Source: Ophioceras dolichostomum
Taxonomy: Eukaryota; Ascomycota; Sordariomycetes; Magnaporthales; Ophioceraceae
Length of the DNA: 55,127 nt
Direction of reading: 5' to 3'
Assembly: GCA_003049485.1 (NCBI GenBank)
Contig: PYST01000270.1
Coordinates: 1-55,127, forward strand
Of the stretch, positions 1 through 13,801 are shown piece by piece; position 1 is the first letter of the stretch, and each line of letters opens with the position of its first letter. A program made the translations under genes and the position numbers. A model generated the notes under the pieces. That model was not told where the DNA came from, made no database searches, and was given only the letters and a program-made list of their open reading frames with translations.

Positions 1-42
1 GTCCCCCCCGGCTCCGTCCGACGCCATAACACCTGCAGAACC

Positions 43-906
43 TTATGAGCTTCCCGACCCAGATGCGGCGGCAGCTGCCTTCTCAGCCGCGATCTTAGCC
101 TCCATCCGCTTCCGCGCCGCGAGTATCATCTCGTCCCGCCGCCGCTGCAGCAGCGCCTGCCTCTCGTCGCGACTCGAGCTCCACGCCTTGCCGCCGCTCC
201 CCCTGCTACCACTCCCGCCGCCGCCACCGCTGCTCTCCTCATCTTCCTCCTTTTCTGCTCCTCCCGCAGCAGCGGCCGCCACCTTCTCCTGCAGGCCGTA
301 TCTCGTGATCAGGTCCGGTTGCGCGGGCTTATCGGCCGCCGGAGCGCGCGAGCTCGACCCCGCTGCTGCTGCTGCTGCTGATGCTGCTTGTTGCGCCGCG
401 GCGGAGGGTGGTGGTGGTGGTGGTGGTTGGAAGGTCACGGGTGGCTAGGTAGGTAGGTAGAGGAACAATACAAAAGGATTAGCCCTGGCCTGATTCCGCA
501 TACATAGGGACGGAGTGGAGGGGGGGACGGTGTGATAGATAGAGAGAGGTGGGTTCAAGAGAGAAGAGAGGAAAGAAAGAAAGGAGCGTCAACGCCATAC
601 CGTCTCCAACCTCCCAGCCAAGATCCGATCCGTCGTGGCAGCCAGGTTCCCCCCCGTGCGCTGCAGGTCCCACAGCAGGGTGCGCCGGTCGACCTGCGGG
701 AACATCTGCTGTATCCTCTCCACGGCGGCCTCCCTCTGCCGCGTTACCGCCGCCGCCGCCGCCGCGGCGCCTCCATTGCCGCCGCCGCCCCTCTGCCGTT
801 GTGGTCCCGCCTCGGCCGGGTTCGAGAAGAAGAGGTAGCGGATTATCAGGCCTGACAGGACCAGTATCAGCACCAGCGATGGCACGTTGATCTGTTCGTT
901 CGCCAT
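43..906 (-). CDS. cue1: Cue1-like CUE-domain ER membrane protein
   Basis: Two exons: 906..601 and 444..43 (intron 600..445, donor GTATGG, acceptor CTAG). The product is 235 residues. Seen: an N-terminal hydrophobic segment (about residues 8-27), an Ala/Gly-rich linker, a CUE domain (about 58-100) with the MFP motif at 68-70 and a C-terminal dileucine-like end, then a Pro/Ala stretch, a conserved block beginning DLITRYGLQEK (146-156) and a basic helix rich in RQALLQRRR-type sequence. Family knowledge: Cue1 anchors and activates the E2 Ubc7 at the ER membrane for ER-associated degradation; the CUE domain binds ubiquitin and the C-terminal region binds Ubc7. The C-terminal part here fits that second role (inference). 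The ATG at 906 opens directly into the signal anchor and no better upstream start was seen. The exon-2 frame has no ATG of its own, so it needs the intron. Confidence 0.85.
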
Positions 907-922
907 CTTTTGTTTTCTGGAT

Positions 923-952
923 CTTGTTCTTGTTCTTGTTCTTGTTCTTGTT
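923..952. repeat. CTTGTT hexanucleotide microsatellite (5 copies)
   Basis: Five perfect tandem copies of CTTGTT lie 17 bases upstream of the cue1 start codon, so they fall in its probable 5' leader, where the minus-strand transcript would read AACAAG repeats. Confidence 0.9.
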
Positions 953-1450
953 CCTTTTTTGTGTTGATACGATGGTGGTAATGGTGATAAGAAAACGAAG
1001 ATCGATGGCCCCCCTGTCCAGTGCTGTCCAGGGCTTTCCGCTGATATGGGAATGGGAAGGGGGGAGGGACTCGGGAGGGAGCGAGGAGGCGGTCTGCGAG
1101 TCGAGGTGCGATTGCGGGCCCGCCTCGGCTGGCCGGAGTGAGATAGATCTTGGTGTGCGCGTTGTCGACTCCTCCCCTATCGGCTTTTCTCCAACTCGCT
1201 CAACTCAGGGGCAGGTCTGTAATCTCTCTTCCATCCGCGGGAGTGATGTGCGTATTCAAGAAAAAAGAAAATGGGAATAAGTCGACCCTTTCTTCCAAGA
1301 TCCGCGTGTTAACGAGTATCGGGAGTGGCGGGGGTGATCGTATCGCCACGTCGAGGGATCCGCTCAAGCTTGGCGACGAGTTCGGTGGTTCAGGCAGGAC
1401 GGGCGGTTGTAGGTTTCGGTTCGGCAGCACTGATGGCGAGGGGAAATTTA

Positions 1451-1477
1451 GCTGTTGAAGCTGTTGAAGCTGTTGAA
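1451..1477. repeat. GCTGTTGAA 9-nt tandem repeat (3 copies)
   Basis: Three perfect tandem copies of GCTGTTGAA lie in the non-coding interval upstream of cue1. Confidence 0.9.
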
Positions 1478-2210
1478 GTATGCAGTTGGCAGGTAGGCGC
1501 AGCAAAGTAAAAGTGTGGCGAGATACTTTCACTTTAAAAAGTTGACAACCTGGCGCCTGAAAGTTGGGTAACTTTGGGATGGCTTGGAGGATGAGTGTGA
1601 ACCACTCGGAACCTTAGCGCAGCCAAGCCAAGTCCGGTATCACTTGTTAGGCTTGCGGGGTGGGGCGGCCCTATCCCACCGGCCTTCGGAAAATGCCGTT
1701 CGAGGTAGCGACCGACTGATTCGACTTCCCGAGATTTGGTAATCGAGCACGCGAGACTGCAACATCGTTCCAGAGATACTGATCGCGATGCAATGCGATA
1801 CAATACAACACGGCCAGGGACAAGAGGCTGAGGTGATGAAGAGCCAAATGTTTGCTCTCGGGGTGTGTAATTGTTGCATTGAGCTCCAGTCCCAGCTCCA
1901 GTCCCAGTTTCCTCCCGTCAAGCCCTTTTGAGCGGGTAACACCGGTGCAAGTTACCCATACAAGCTGATCGAAATCAAGGAACCCATTTCAGGACGGCCC
2001 AAACCAGCCCGCGCCCTGTTTGCCTAAGTGCCCATGTCCTTCATGTGCCAGAAGCCCGGAGAGTGCAACAGGAGCCACAACGACAAGCGACAACAGCGTC
2101 CATCAAATACAAACGACCAACGACTTACTAACCTGTTCACTTCTCAACTTCCTCCTTCAACAACTTTCCTCCTCTTTCCGTGCTGACCGTGAACGAGACG
2201 AAACATGGCC

Positions 2211-4785
2211 TTATGCGCCCGCACTAACCATGCCCAGTGGGTTGGTGTCGAGGTCCGCATAGTCCAATGCCATTTCGCGCTGGGGAAGACTGGGTTAGCA
2301 AGGGCCAGATACTTCAGGGGATAACAGCTGCAAACAATGGAAGCAAATCTGCGAAGGAAAAACAGGGGCAACAGAAGAAGACGTACCCGCTCCTTGCCCC
2401 ATCTCGTTGTGTCCCAGATGAGGTAATAGCCGCGCTCATGCGTTGGACTGATGACTTGCGGCATCATGTGCTCGTCCTTCGTCAACCAAAGCTGGAGCTT
2501 CTTGTGCCAGCGCCAGTTCCGGTTGTTCCTGCGTAAGTTTAGTGTACCAGTGTCAGTCAGATCGTGCTCTCCTCATCTAAGTCTTCTTTCATTCGAGAAA
2601 AGGGGGGCTATGCCCTTACAGTTCTACTGCCGCCAACTGCTGCTTCGCGTCGTTGGGGCAAGAATAGAACATCCACATGAGAGTCTCTTCGTTGAAGCCT
2701 TGTATCTTAGCCTCGATCGACTGGACATTGGTGACCTTGTAGCACTCGGGCAGCCGGAACTTTGGTATCGCCGGCCTTGGTGGCGTGTCGTCGAATGGTG
2801 AGTAGATTTGATCCGCGATCGTCCTGGAGAGCAATGGACCAGCCAGTCAGTCAGTCAGTTAACCCTTCAGACACGACTGGAAATGTTCTAGTGAGCGAGT
2901 CCACGAAACAAGCCCTAGAATTTGACATACTCAGGAGCCCGCAAATCCACACCCGTCGTGGCGTAGTCCATTCCGGACACAAGCGCGCTGTAGTCGGCGT
3001 AGGTATTCATCATGTACCGCAAGCCCTTCAGGCCCCACTTGTCGGTCTCGGCTATGCCAGCCAGAGGATCTTGGACTGGAGGAGACTGCTCTTCCGCATC
3101 CTCCTTGGCCTTCCCCAGCGCCGCGCTGTTGCCGATGGCCCCAGGTGGGTGGCGCGCGTCTCCTGGGAGTGAGGGGCCTTCTAGAGGAGAAGATTGAGAG
3201 GTTACGCCGCCTTCGCGCATCTTCTGGCGGGCATCGTCGTCCGTCACCATACTTCGGGTCTCGAGGGGTCGAGTGCCTAGTGAGTATGTCTGTTTGTTAG
3301 CATTCGCACTGTGCGTGCGTTTGCCTGTGCCGCTTGCTCCCCGTTGGCTCCCGTCGTTTGCTTCCCCAGCCTGCTTCCCCAGCCTGCTTCCCCGTTTGCA
3401 GATGAATCAGCCAGGGAGGCCTTTCCAGGGACTCTTACCGATTGGAGATCGCGCTTCTGCCGCTCGGGCGTTAGCCGAGAGCGCGTTCAGAAGGCCATTT
3501 CCAGCTCTGCTCCCTGCCTGGGCAGACGAAGGCGCACCACTGGCGGCGCCGCCTTGAGAGCCGAAGCCCAAGCTCGACATGAGGCTCGGGCCTCCACGAT
3601 CTCGTGCGATTTCTCCGTTTGCATTCCTGTTCAGAGGAGGGAAATTTTCATCAACCCCACCCGGCTGCGTTTGAGGTGGTTGGCCGATGGCTGCCGCTGA
3701 TTGGTTGCCGAAGCGGAACGACCCTTGGTTGGCAGGCAAACGGGGTGCGGGAGTGTACATGTCGTCTTGTTGAGACTGTTGCTGTTGTGCCTGCTGCTGC
3801 TGCTGCTGCTGTTGCGCCTGCTGCTGGGCCTGCTGGGCCTGCTGCTGCTGTTGCGCTGACAGAGGCGTGGGTTGGTTCCGCTGGATACCAGCCGGACCAC
3901 TCAGGTTCCTCGAGCCACCCATTGCCCACATTGTCGATTGCGAAGGGTTGGGGAGCTGTGGAGTGCTCGAGAGTGATGGGAACTCCCTACACATGCTCAG
4001 AGGTTAGCTAGGTCAACACGCAGAGAGGGGAATAAGTGAAGCCAGTGGTGAGATGAGACGGGATAGAGAATTGTCAAGGCTCAGCGAGCATATCGACCAT
4101 GAAGTGGGTGTGGCATAGACATTTGTTGGAAGTACCCCATATTCGCCAGATCCGGCATGCTCGGTCTAAAGTTGGTGGTCGGCTCAAGCGTAAAGGATGA
4201 TGGTGAATACATCTCAACGGTCCTCAGCTTTGAGGGCAGCTTGGGCCTCGTGGAGGTGTAGGAGACCTTCTGGGTGATACCAGGCGGATACTCCATCTTG
4301 ACAAACTTGGATGGTGGTGGGATGTGGAGGTTTCGGAAACAACCGAGGCCTGAAGAAAATCGGAAGGGGCGACGCGTATGGTGGCAGAGAGTGTGTGAGG
4401 TGGCTCAGAAGAAAGGAAAACAAAAAAACGCGGGACGCACGAGAGGTCAAGAGGAGTCGCAGGCTGGGACCCGCTCAAGCTCTGCGCAAAACTAACACCC
4501 CCTCCGAGCTGCCGTGACGGATTTTGGAGCCCGCCGCCACTCATTGGGATGCCGGCGCCGAAAGCCCAGCCGGAGCCGTTACCGGCTGACAGATGCAGGG
4601 TGCCACATCAGTATTCCGTCTAACCAAGCACTCCACCCACGGATATTTAATGCCAGCGCCGGTCTCCTCCATCATCAGAGTTTCGTGTTCTCACCCATTT
4701 TCCCATTAGGTAATCGGTTTGATACAGCCCGGCCGGGCTGTTGAGGCTGTTGCTGTGGTTGTTGACCACCAAACCCGGCGGGCAT
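2211..4785 (-). CDS. not2: CCR4-NOT complex subunit NOT2 (Cdc36)
   Basis: Seven exons fit in phase: 4785..4695, 4585..4441, 3986..3439, 3276..2931, 2823..2620, 2528..2387 and 2279..2211 (at least 514 residues). Seen: a Gln/Gly-rich N-terminus, the segment GWAFGAGIPMSGGG, a Q-rich tract from the CTG repeat, the EFPSLSS motif, and a C-terminal NOT2/3/5 domain starting near residue 341 with DKWGLKGLRYMM, FDDTPPRPAIPKF and WHKKLQLWLTKDEHM. Family knowledge: NOT2 pairs with NOT3/5 and docks on NOT1 in the cytoplasmic deadenylase complex, which controls mRNA decay and transcription. The start is the weak point: the ATG at 4785 follows the in-frame segment VPQSLRG, and a good acceptor (TTCCAG) lies just upstream. 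The true first exon is therefore probably a short one further 5' that I could not place. The second intron is unusually long (454 nt). Confidence 0.9.
3778..3861 (-). repeat. CAG/CAA polyglutamine tract in not2
   Basis: An imperfect CTG/TTG repeat on plus reads as CAG/CAA on the coding strand. It encodes a Gln-rich run broken by Ala in NOT2 exon 3. Such tracts vary in length between strains. Confidence 0.85.
3987..4440 (-). other. Long not2 intron containing an open candidate exon
   Basis: This 454-nt intron (donor GTGCGT, acceptor TGTAG) is three to five times longer than the other introns of the gene. It contains an open frame on the coding strand at 4296..4081 (71 codons from an ATG, also open upstream) that ends in TGA. 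See findings. Confidence 0.7.
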
Positions 4786-5986
4786 CCCCCGGAGCGATTG
4801 CGGTACCGCGCCTGGAACCAGATACGAGCACAGTTAGCGCGATTTGCCTCGACATATACCGATATGTGACATTCAATCGAATGCCGCGGGGAATTCCAAT
4901 TCTAGCAACAGTAACAACGACAACAGAGTCTGCCCTTGGCAGCGCCATGGGACGAGAAGATGCTCGAGCAGACAAGGGTTCGCGGAGTTTGGATGGAATG
5001 AACTAGAAGAAAAAAGGGGTCGACGGCTGGGCCTAGAGGTTGCGAAGCACGGGGCAGAGCCCGAAATACAGATATAATGGAGCGAGGACAAGCGCCTGAG
5101 CGTGCAAGGAGTCGGTCGTGTGAGGGACCGGAGGACGAGGTGTGACGACAAGGGCCGCGCAGTGCGGGTAGTCTAATTGCGCACGACGACTCGAAACCAA
5201 CAAGGCTTCAAGTCGCACGAAGCCCATTATGAGGCACAATCTCTCGTTTTGACAGCACCACCAGAGCGCGAGAGCCGGACGGCGACGACGACGACGAGAA
5301 GGACTTGGTTTCGAGCTCCAGGGGCAGAATAGAGCGGACGGTCTAGTCCGGCTGGCATGGGGCGTAGATGGCACACGCCCACACTTGAGAGACACGGGCA
5401 GCACGAGGAGGCGGCCTCAAAGAAAAAGACACAGCAGAAGAGGGAAAGGTGTATGGAGGAGCTAGATCGGAGAGGAGAAAATCTTTATAGCCTGCCTACC
5501 TGGTCGATTCATGGCTGCGGCGGAGGAGGTCGAGGAAAGGGAGTGTGGAGGGAGGGACTGGTCGAGCCAATTTGGACGCGTCGAGAGCATATGAGGTGAC
5601 GGAGGATAGCCGGACGGCTAGCAGCGGTGAGTCGAGGTTCCACGAACGGGGATCGGATGACCGGAGAGCGAGCTTGCGAGGGGAGGATGTCGGCGTGAAG
5701 ATTCGAGATGGTAGACGTATGTATCAACGAGGTTGCTGCAATGGATGTCCGCCTTCTATGCTGCTCCGCTTTTTTGGGCCGGACCTTACTCGGTCCCCAC
5801 CCACTCGAAGATGTGAGGTGGCCCGTGCTCCCCCACGAGCCCGCCCTGGCGCTCCAGCCTTTTTTTTCAGCTCCCTAATTCCCAGCCAGCTGCTGTGTCG
5901 TCTCAGCCTATCATGTGCATATCTCACGGGGTTTGGCGCCAATTCTTCCGCAAATTCGACAGCAAATCTAGCCGGACGGGGCTTCA
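4786..5986. other. Intergenic region not2 upstream / zng1 downstream
   Basis: This 1.2-kb interval should contain the missing first exon, leader and promoter of not2, and the 3' end of zng1. A TTCCAG acceptor-like site sits just upstream of the first placed not2 exon. No other coding signal was found. Confidence 0.5.
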
Positions 5987-7658
5987 TCAATTCAGAGACG
6001 CTGAGAGACTAGCCTTGAAGTCGAACCCCCCGAGATGTCGGCCAATGATGACTATCTTGCCCCCATCGGCCACTGTCGCGTCTGCTTCCATCTCCGCTCC
6101 AGCTGAGGAGGACCCCGCCGAAGCTGTGGGCTCGAATATCTCGAACAGCTCTCGCACCCCTTGGACTAGCTTCACCCCGCCATTCTTCAGTGCCAATCGC
6201 CCTTTTATACGATGGATCTCGAATGGAGCCTGGTTCTCACCCTGGGCATCACCATGATGGTGCGGTAGGCTATTCTCCCAAAGAACCGACCTCAGCCATT
6301 CATCCAAATTTGCCAACTGTGTTTCTTCCAGGACATCGAGAGATATCGAAATAGTTGAGATGGTCTACAGGGCGTTGATGCCGAATGCGCCGATGCCACC
6401 ATTCAGTCAGTCAGTCATCCGGTAAATCGGACGGATCAGAGCCAGCTGCGATCATGCTGTGATGCGGGACTCTAACCGCCGGGCAGTGGCTTACCGGATC
6501 TAAATGGCTGTGGCCTTTGGCGGCGGAGTCCAGTCCTTCTACCTTGTCGTAGGCATGCAGATCGAGCAAGAAGCCTTCCAGCTCAGGCACGGCACTTTGC
6601 TCAGTGACGAAGGTACGGGCTAGGCCATTGATGGACTCTATCCTGTCTCTGACGGTCTGCAGCTCCGCCTCCGAGACGAGGTCTGACTTGTTGATCACGA
6701 TAACGTCGGCGTGAGAGATCTGGACGTGGGCAACGGTCATCAGCGGGCCATGTGCGTGGTCGCTGTCTTCGTGGCCCTCGGCTTTGCCCGCAGGGTCGTC
6801 AAGGCTAAGCAACACGTTTTTGGCGTCGACCAATGTCACGATGCCGTCGAGGTAGATGGTGCTACCGAGACCTTCGTCCATCCAAAAGATCGGGGCAAGG
6901 TTCCCCGGGTCCGCCAGGCCCGTGGTCTCGAGTAGGATGTAGTCGAATTTTCCTTTCTTATCCATCAGAGCCTCAAGGGCTGCCACCCCTGAGTCTCTAC
7001 GCACGCAAAGGGCTACGTTAGCGACTCTTCTCTCCGCTTGGAATATTGGGAGACTTCAGGAAATGAAGAGACGGTGTGTGGCCGTGCCTCACTTGACCGA
7101 ACAGCAGATGCATCCATTGCCCACGTCCAACCACTCTTGGACAGACTCGCCGGCCTTGTTCACTGTTAGAGATTTCTCGATGTCCGTGGCTGCGAAATCT
7201 TGTTAGCTCAAGTCCTACCCAAGCATGACGATGGGATTAGGACGTACAGTCTCCAAATTCTATCTCACTTGGCAACCAGCATTAGCGCACCGCGAACAAC
7301 GTCGAGGACGAAAAAGAGCACCGAGAACTCTAGCCGATCCAGCCGGTCTTTAACCACATGCCATTCATGACAACAGCGATCTTCTTTCCATGCTCGGCAG
7401 TCAGGATGTGATTTAGCAGGGTCGTTTTGCCTGCGCCTAGGTAGCCTTTGATTTGAGACTTATATATCAGCATACAAATGACGAGAATGGCTCTTATGGT
7501 ACACAGCCTCTAGGGTCCAGGAAGCATGAAGGCAGGAATCTCAAACAGAGCGTACCGGTGACAATGGTGAGAGGAACCCTGATGGGTTTTTCGGCGTCTG
7601 TGATGTCATCGCTAGTTACGACAAGCTCCGGTGGGAGCTCGTCATCGTCAAACTGCAT
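5987..7658 (-). CDS. zng1: CobW/COG0523 GTPase, ZNG1-type zinc chaperone
   Basis: Six exons, in phase: 7658..7556, 7445..7362, 7259..7248, 7189..7093, 6996..6495 and 6364..5987 (391 residues). Seen: an N-terminal PPELV motif after an acidic start, Walker A GYLGAGKTT (35-43), NEFGD (62-66), the metal-binding GCICCSVK (92-99), ETTGLADP (122-129), a His/Asp-rich loop GHEDSDHAHG (173-182), NKSD (about 201-204) and a CobW C-terminal domain from about 265. Family knowledge: ZNG1 proteins hydrolyse GTP to hand zinc to client metalloproteins; the N-terminal ELV-type motif binds the zinc finger of methionine aminopeptidase 1. Assigning this copy to ZNG1 rather than another COG0523 member is inference from that motif and from GCICC. 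The third exon is only 12 nt long and follows an intron with a GC donor. The start at 7658 gives the usual short acidic N-terminus. Confidence 0.9.
7248..7259 (-). other. 12-nt microexon of zng1
   Basis: Four codons' worth of sequence (AATTTGGAGACT) completes NEFGDS. It is flanked by acceptor GATAG and donor GTACGT; the preceding intron 7361..7260 begins with GCATGT instead of GT. Both neighbouring exons are phase 1, so the frame closes exactly only with this piece included. Confidence 0.8.
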
Positions 7659-8101
7659 TGGGTAGGAATGGAAGACACTGCGTAACGTTTTGCCCCAAGG
7701 CTTTTTGCGGCATCTAGGAGCCTCAAGCAACTCGTTTGGGATTCTCTTTCTGGCCCTCCTTCGCCCTTTTCCCTCAGTCTACTTTCGTATTCTCGATGTA
7801 GACAGCTTTCACGCCCTGTCATGACAACGAGCCCCTCGACTAACTGCACGGTTGGTGCAGGCACATCCGGCGTGCCAAAGTGGGTCCTTGTAACAACCCA
7901 TTACCTAAGCAAGATTGAGCGCGTCTAGCATCAGAGCTGCAAAGCTCCAGCGAACGAGAAATGTGAACGAGGCCAAGCAAAACCGGGGCGCCTATTCTTC
8001 AGTTATCACTCACCACTCGCCCCTCGCCCTTCATTGCGAACGTGACTACCAACGACACAAATCAACATTCCGTGTCGCGCGGCGACGGCTCTCATACAGC
8101 A
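7659..8101. promoter_or_regulatory. Shared divergent promoter region zng1 / mob3
   Basis: 443 bases separate the two start codons, which point away from each other, so this interval must hold both leaders and promoters. I see no clear TATA box. The open frame upstream of the mob3 ATG starts only at a GTG (8042) and is probably leader. Confidence 0.6.
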
Positions 8102-10010
8102 ATGGCGGCGCTCGCCCCAAGCTCTCCGCGTCTTCCAAGTCCTCCTCCTGCTGCCGAGATACAGATCGGGCCAAAGTCGCCATCGATGGGGACCATGTCG
8201 AACCGTCAGGCGCAGCAGATGGAGCAGACGGCTCTTGACGCGAACTCCAAGCGCCGGATCCATCCCGGCACCAAGGCGGGCGACATGGCGGCCGGTCCAC
8301 CGCTAGTACCATTGAGCGAGGTGAGCTTCGATTGCCTGCCTTTTCGATTCCTCGGTCGTGGACGGATACGGATGTCCACCTTGCTGAGCTTGTTGAGCTT
8401 GCTAACACGGGACTTGCAACAACCAGCTTGACTCGGCGTTCCAACTTCAAGAACACCTCGCAGCGCTACACTACTTCCACACGGAATCCAACACAAGCCC
8501 GATCAACCGCGACACGGCCAAGCTGCTGGCGACTCCTCCCCAGGGCATCGACCGCACCCTGTGGCTCTACGAGTTGTGCCGGTTTACGATTGAGCAGTGC
8601 AACGGCCTGATCGTAGGCTTCCTCTTCGACTCGCCTGCCTGCAGCGCCGCGACCTGCCCAGAGATGCGCGCGTCGGAGTGGCAGTTCCTGTGCGCCGTGC
8701 ACGACCAGCCCAAGTCGTGCTGCGCCATCGACTACTGCTGCCACACGCTCGACTGGGCCGCCAACGTCGTCACGAACCCTCAGTTGTTCCCGTCACGTTT
8801 CGTCGCGCTCTCGGACGGCCACGATAAGGGCGCGGCCGTCAAGAACCTCGTCAACGTTTTCCGCCGTCTTCACCGCATCTTCGCCCACGCCTGGTTCCAG
8901 CACCGCGGCGTCTTCTGGACGACCGAGGGCCAGACGGGCCTCTACGTGTTCTTCAAGACCGTCTGCGACCTGTACGACCTCCTGCCGGGCGAGAACTACA
9001 AGCTTCCCCCAGAGGCTGAGGGCCTGGAGGCCCCGGCCCCTGCGAACAGCTCGGCAGATCTGTACAAGCCTCAGGAGCCCCTCCAGCCGCAGAGCGGTCC
9101 CCACCACCTCCACAATCAGAAGCAGGAGTCGGGCGGGTTCCACCCCGTAGCCATCGCGCGGCCCCCGCGCAACAACAGCAAGGGCGTCGAGCCCTCCTCT
9201 GACGCGGACGACGAGTATCTGAATGCCGCTAACAGCCGCACGAACACGCGGCGCCATATCCGTAGCAGCCCGTCCACAGGCAGCGCCGTGACCACTGTCA
9301 TGGAGGCTGATGAGGATGACTCCAGCGGCGACTTCGCGAGCAGGTTTAAGGGCATGCAGATTGTGGACCCCACCGCTGGAGAGGACGACCTGGACGCCGC
9401 CGAAGTGCCCGTTATTGTCGAGCATGGAATCCCCATCCGAAGGATAAGCGGAGTAGGAACCGGGGGCGGTGGGAAACCCCAGGCCGACGCCCTCCCTCCA
9501 ATCCGCATCGCCACGCTAGAGAACGCTGGAGATGCCGAGCCGACCAAGGCAGGGGCTGACACGTCCTCGGAGGACACCATCCTGACCCCTGCCGACTCCG
9601 AGGATGAAGCCCCACCTACAGCTCTTGAGCAGAAGAAGGGGAGCGAAGAGTCTTTCCTCGACGGCCCTGACGATGTAGATACTCCCGTGCAGGGCGACGC
9701 GCATGATACAGCTGAGAAGTCGGAGACGGCGCCGGAGCCTGCGCCAGCAGCACCAGAGAGCAAGGACGTGGAGAGTGATAAGAAGGAAGGGGAAACCGAA
9801 GCCGCGACAACCTATGAGGAGGATCACGGCATTGCTGATGCCGGGGTCGTTGATAAGGATGCCTCGGCGGTGCTTGCGGAGACAAGCGTCACGGACTTTG
9901 GTGAGAAGGCTGAGGCAGCGAAACCTAATGACGCAACGGTGTCGAAAGACGAGGCTATGGCAAAGGAGGCTGAGGATGAGCAGGGAAAGGTGGAGGAGAA
10001 GGATAAATAA
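8102..10010 (+). CDS. mob3: MOB3/phocein family protein (STRIPAK component)
   Basis: Two exons: 8102..8320 and 8427..10010 (intron donor GTGAGC, acceptor ACCAG); 600 residues. Seen: a Pro/Ser-rich N-terminus, then a Mob1/phocein domain (about 75-270) with zinc ligands C145 and C150 (CX4C) and H222 and H227 (HX4H), matching the Mob fold, and motifs ASEWQFLCAVHDQPKSC and HAWFQHRGVFW typical of the phocein branch. Family knowledge: in Neurospora and Sordaria MOB3 works with the striatin complex (STRIPAK) in hyphal fusion and fruiting-body development. The last about 330 residues are acidic, Glu/Ala-rich and predicted by eye to be disordered; animal phoceins (about 225 residues) lack them. The ATG at 8102 is the first in frame. 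Confidence 0.92.

Positions 10011-13801
<3,791 letters not shown>

Larger units (their letters stand above)
907..2210. other. Intergenic region cue1 upstream / not2 downstream
   Basis: No coding exon is supported here. The interval holds the cue1 promoter and leader (with the CTTGTT repeat), a GCTGTTGAA tandem repeat, and the 3' flank of not2. Short open frames on both strands lack codon bias and recognisable motifs. Confidence 0.6.

Noticed and set aside
4224..4544. 106-codon minus frame continuing past the NOT2 exon
   Set aside because: Its first half is NOT2 exon 2; the rest is read-through of the intron after donor GTGCGT.
8042..8101. Upstream extension of the MOB3 reading frame
   Set aside because: Begins at GTG; the first ATG in frame is 8102.
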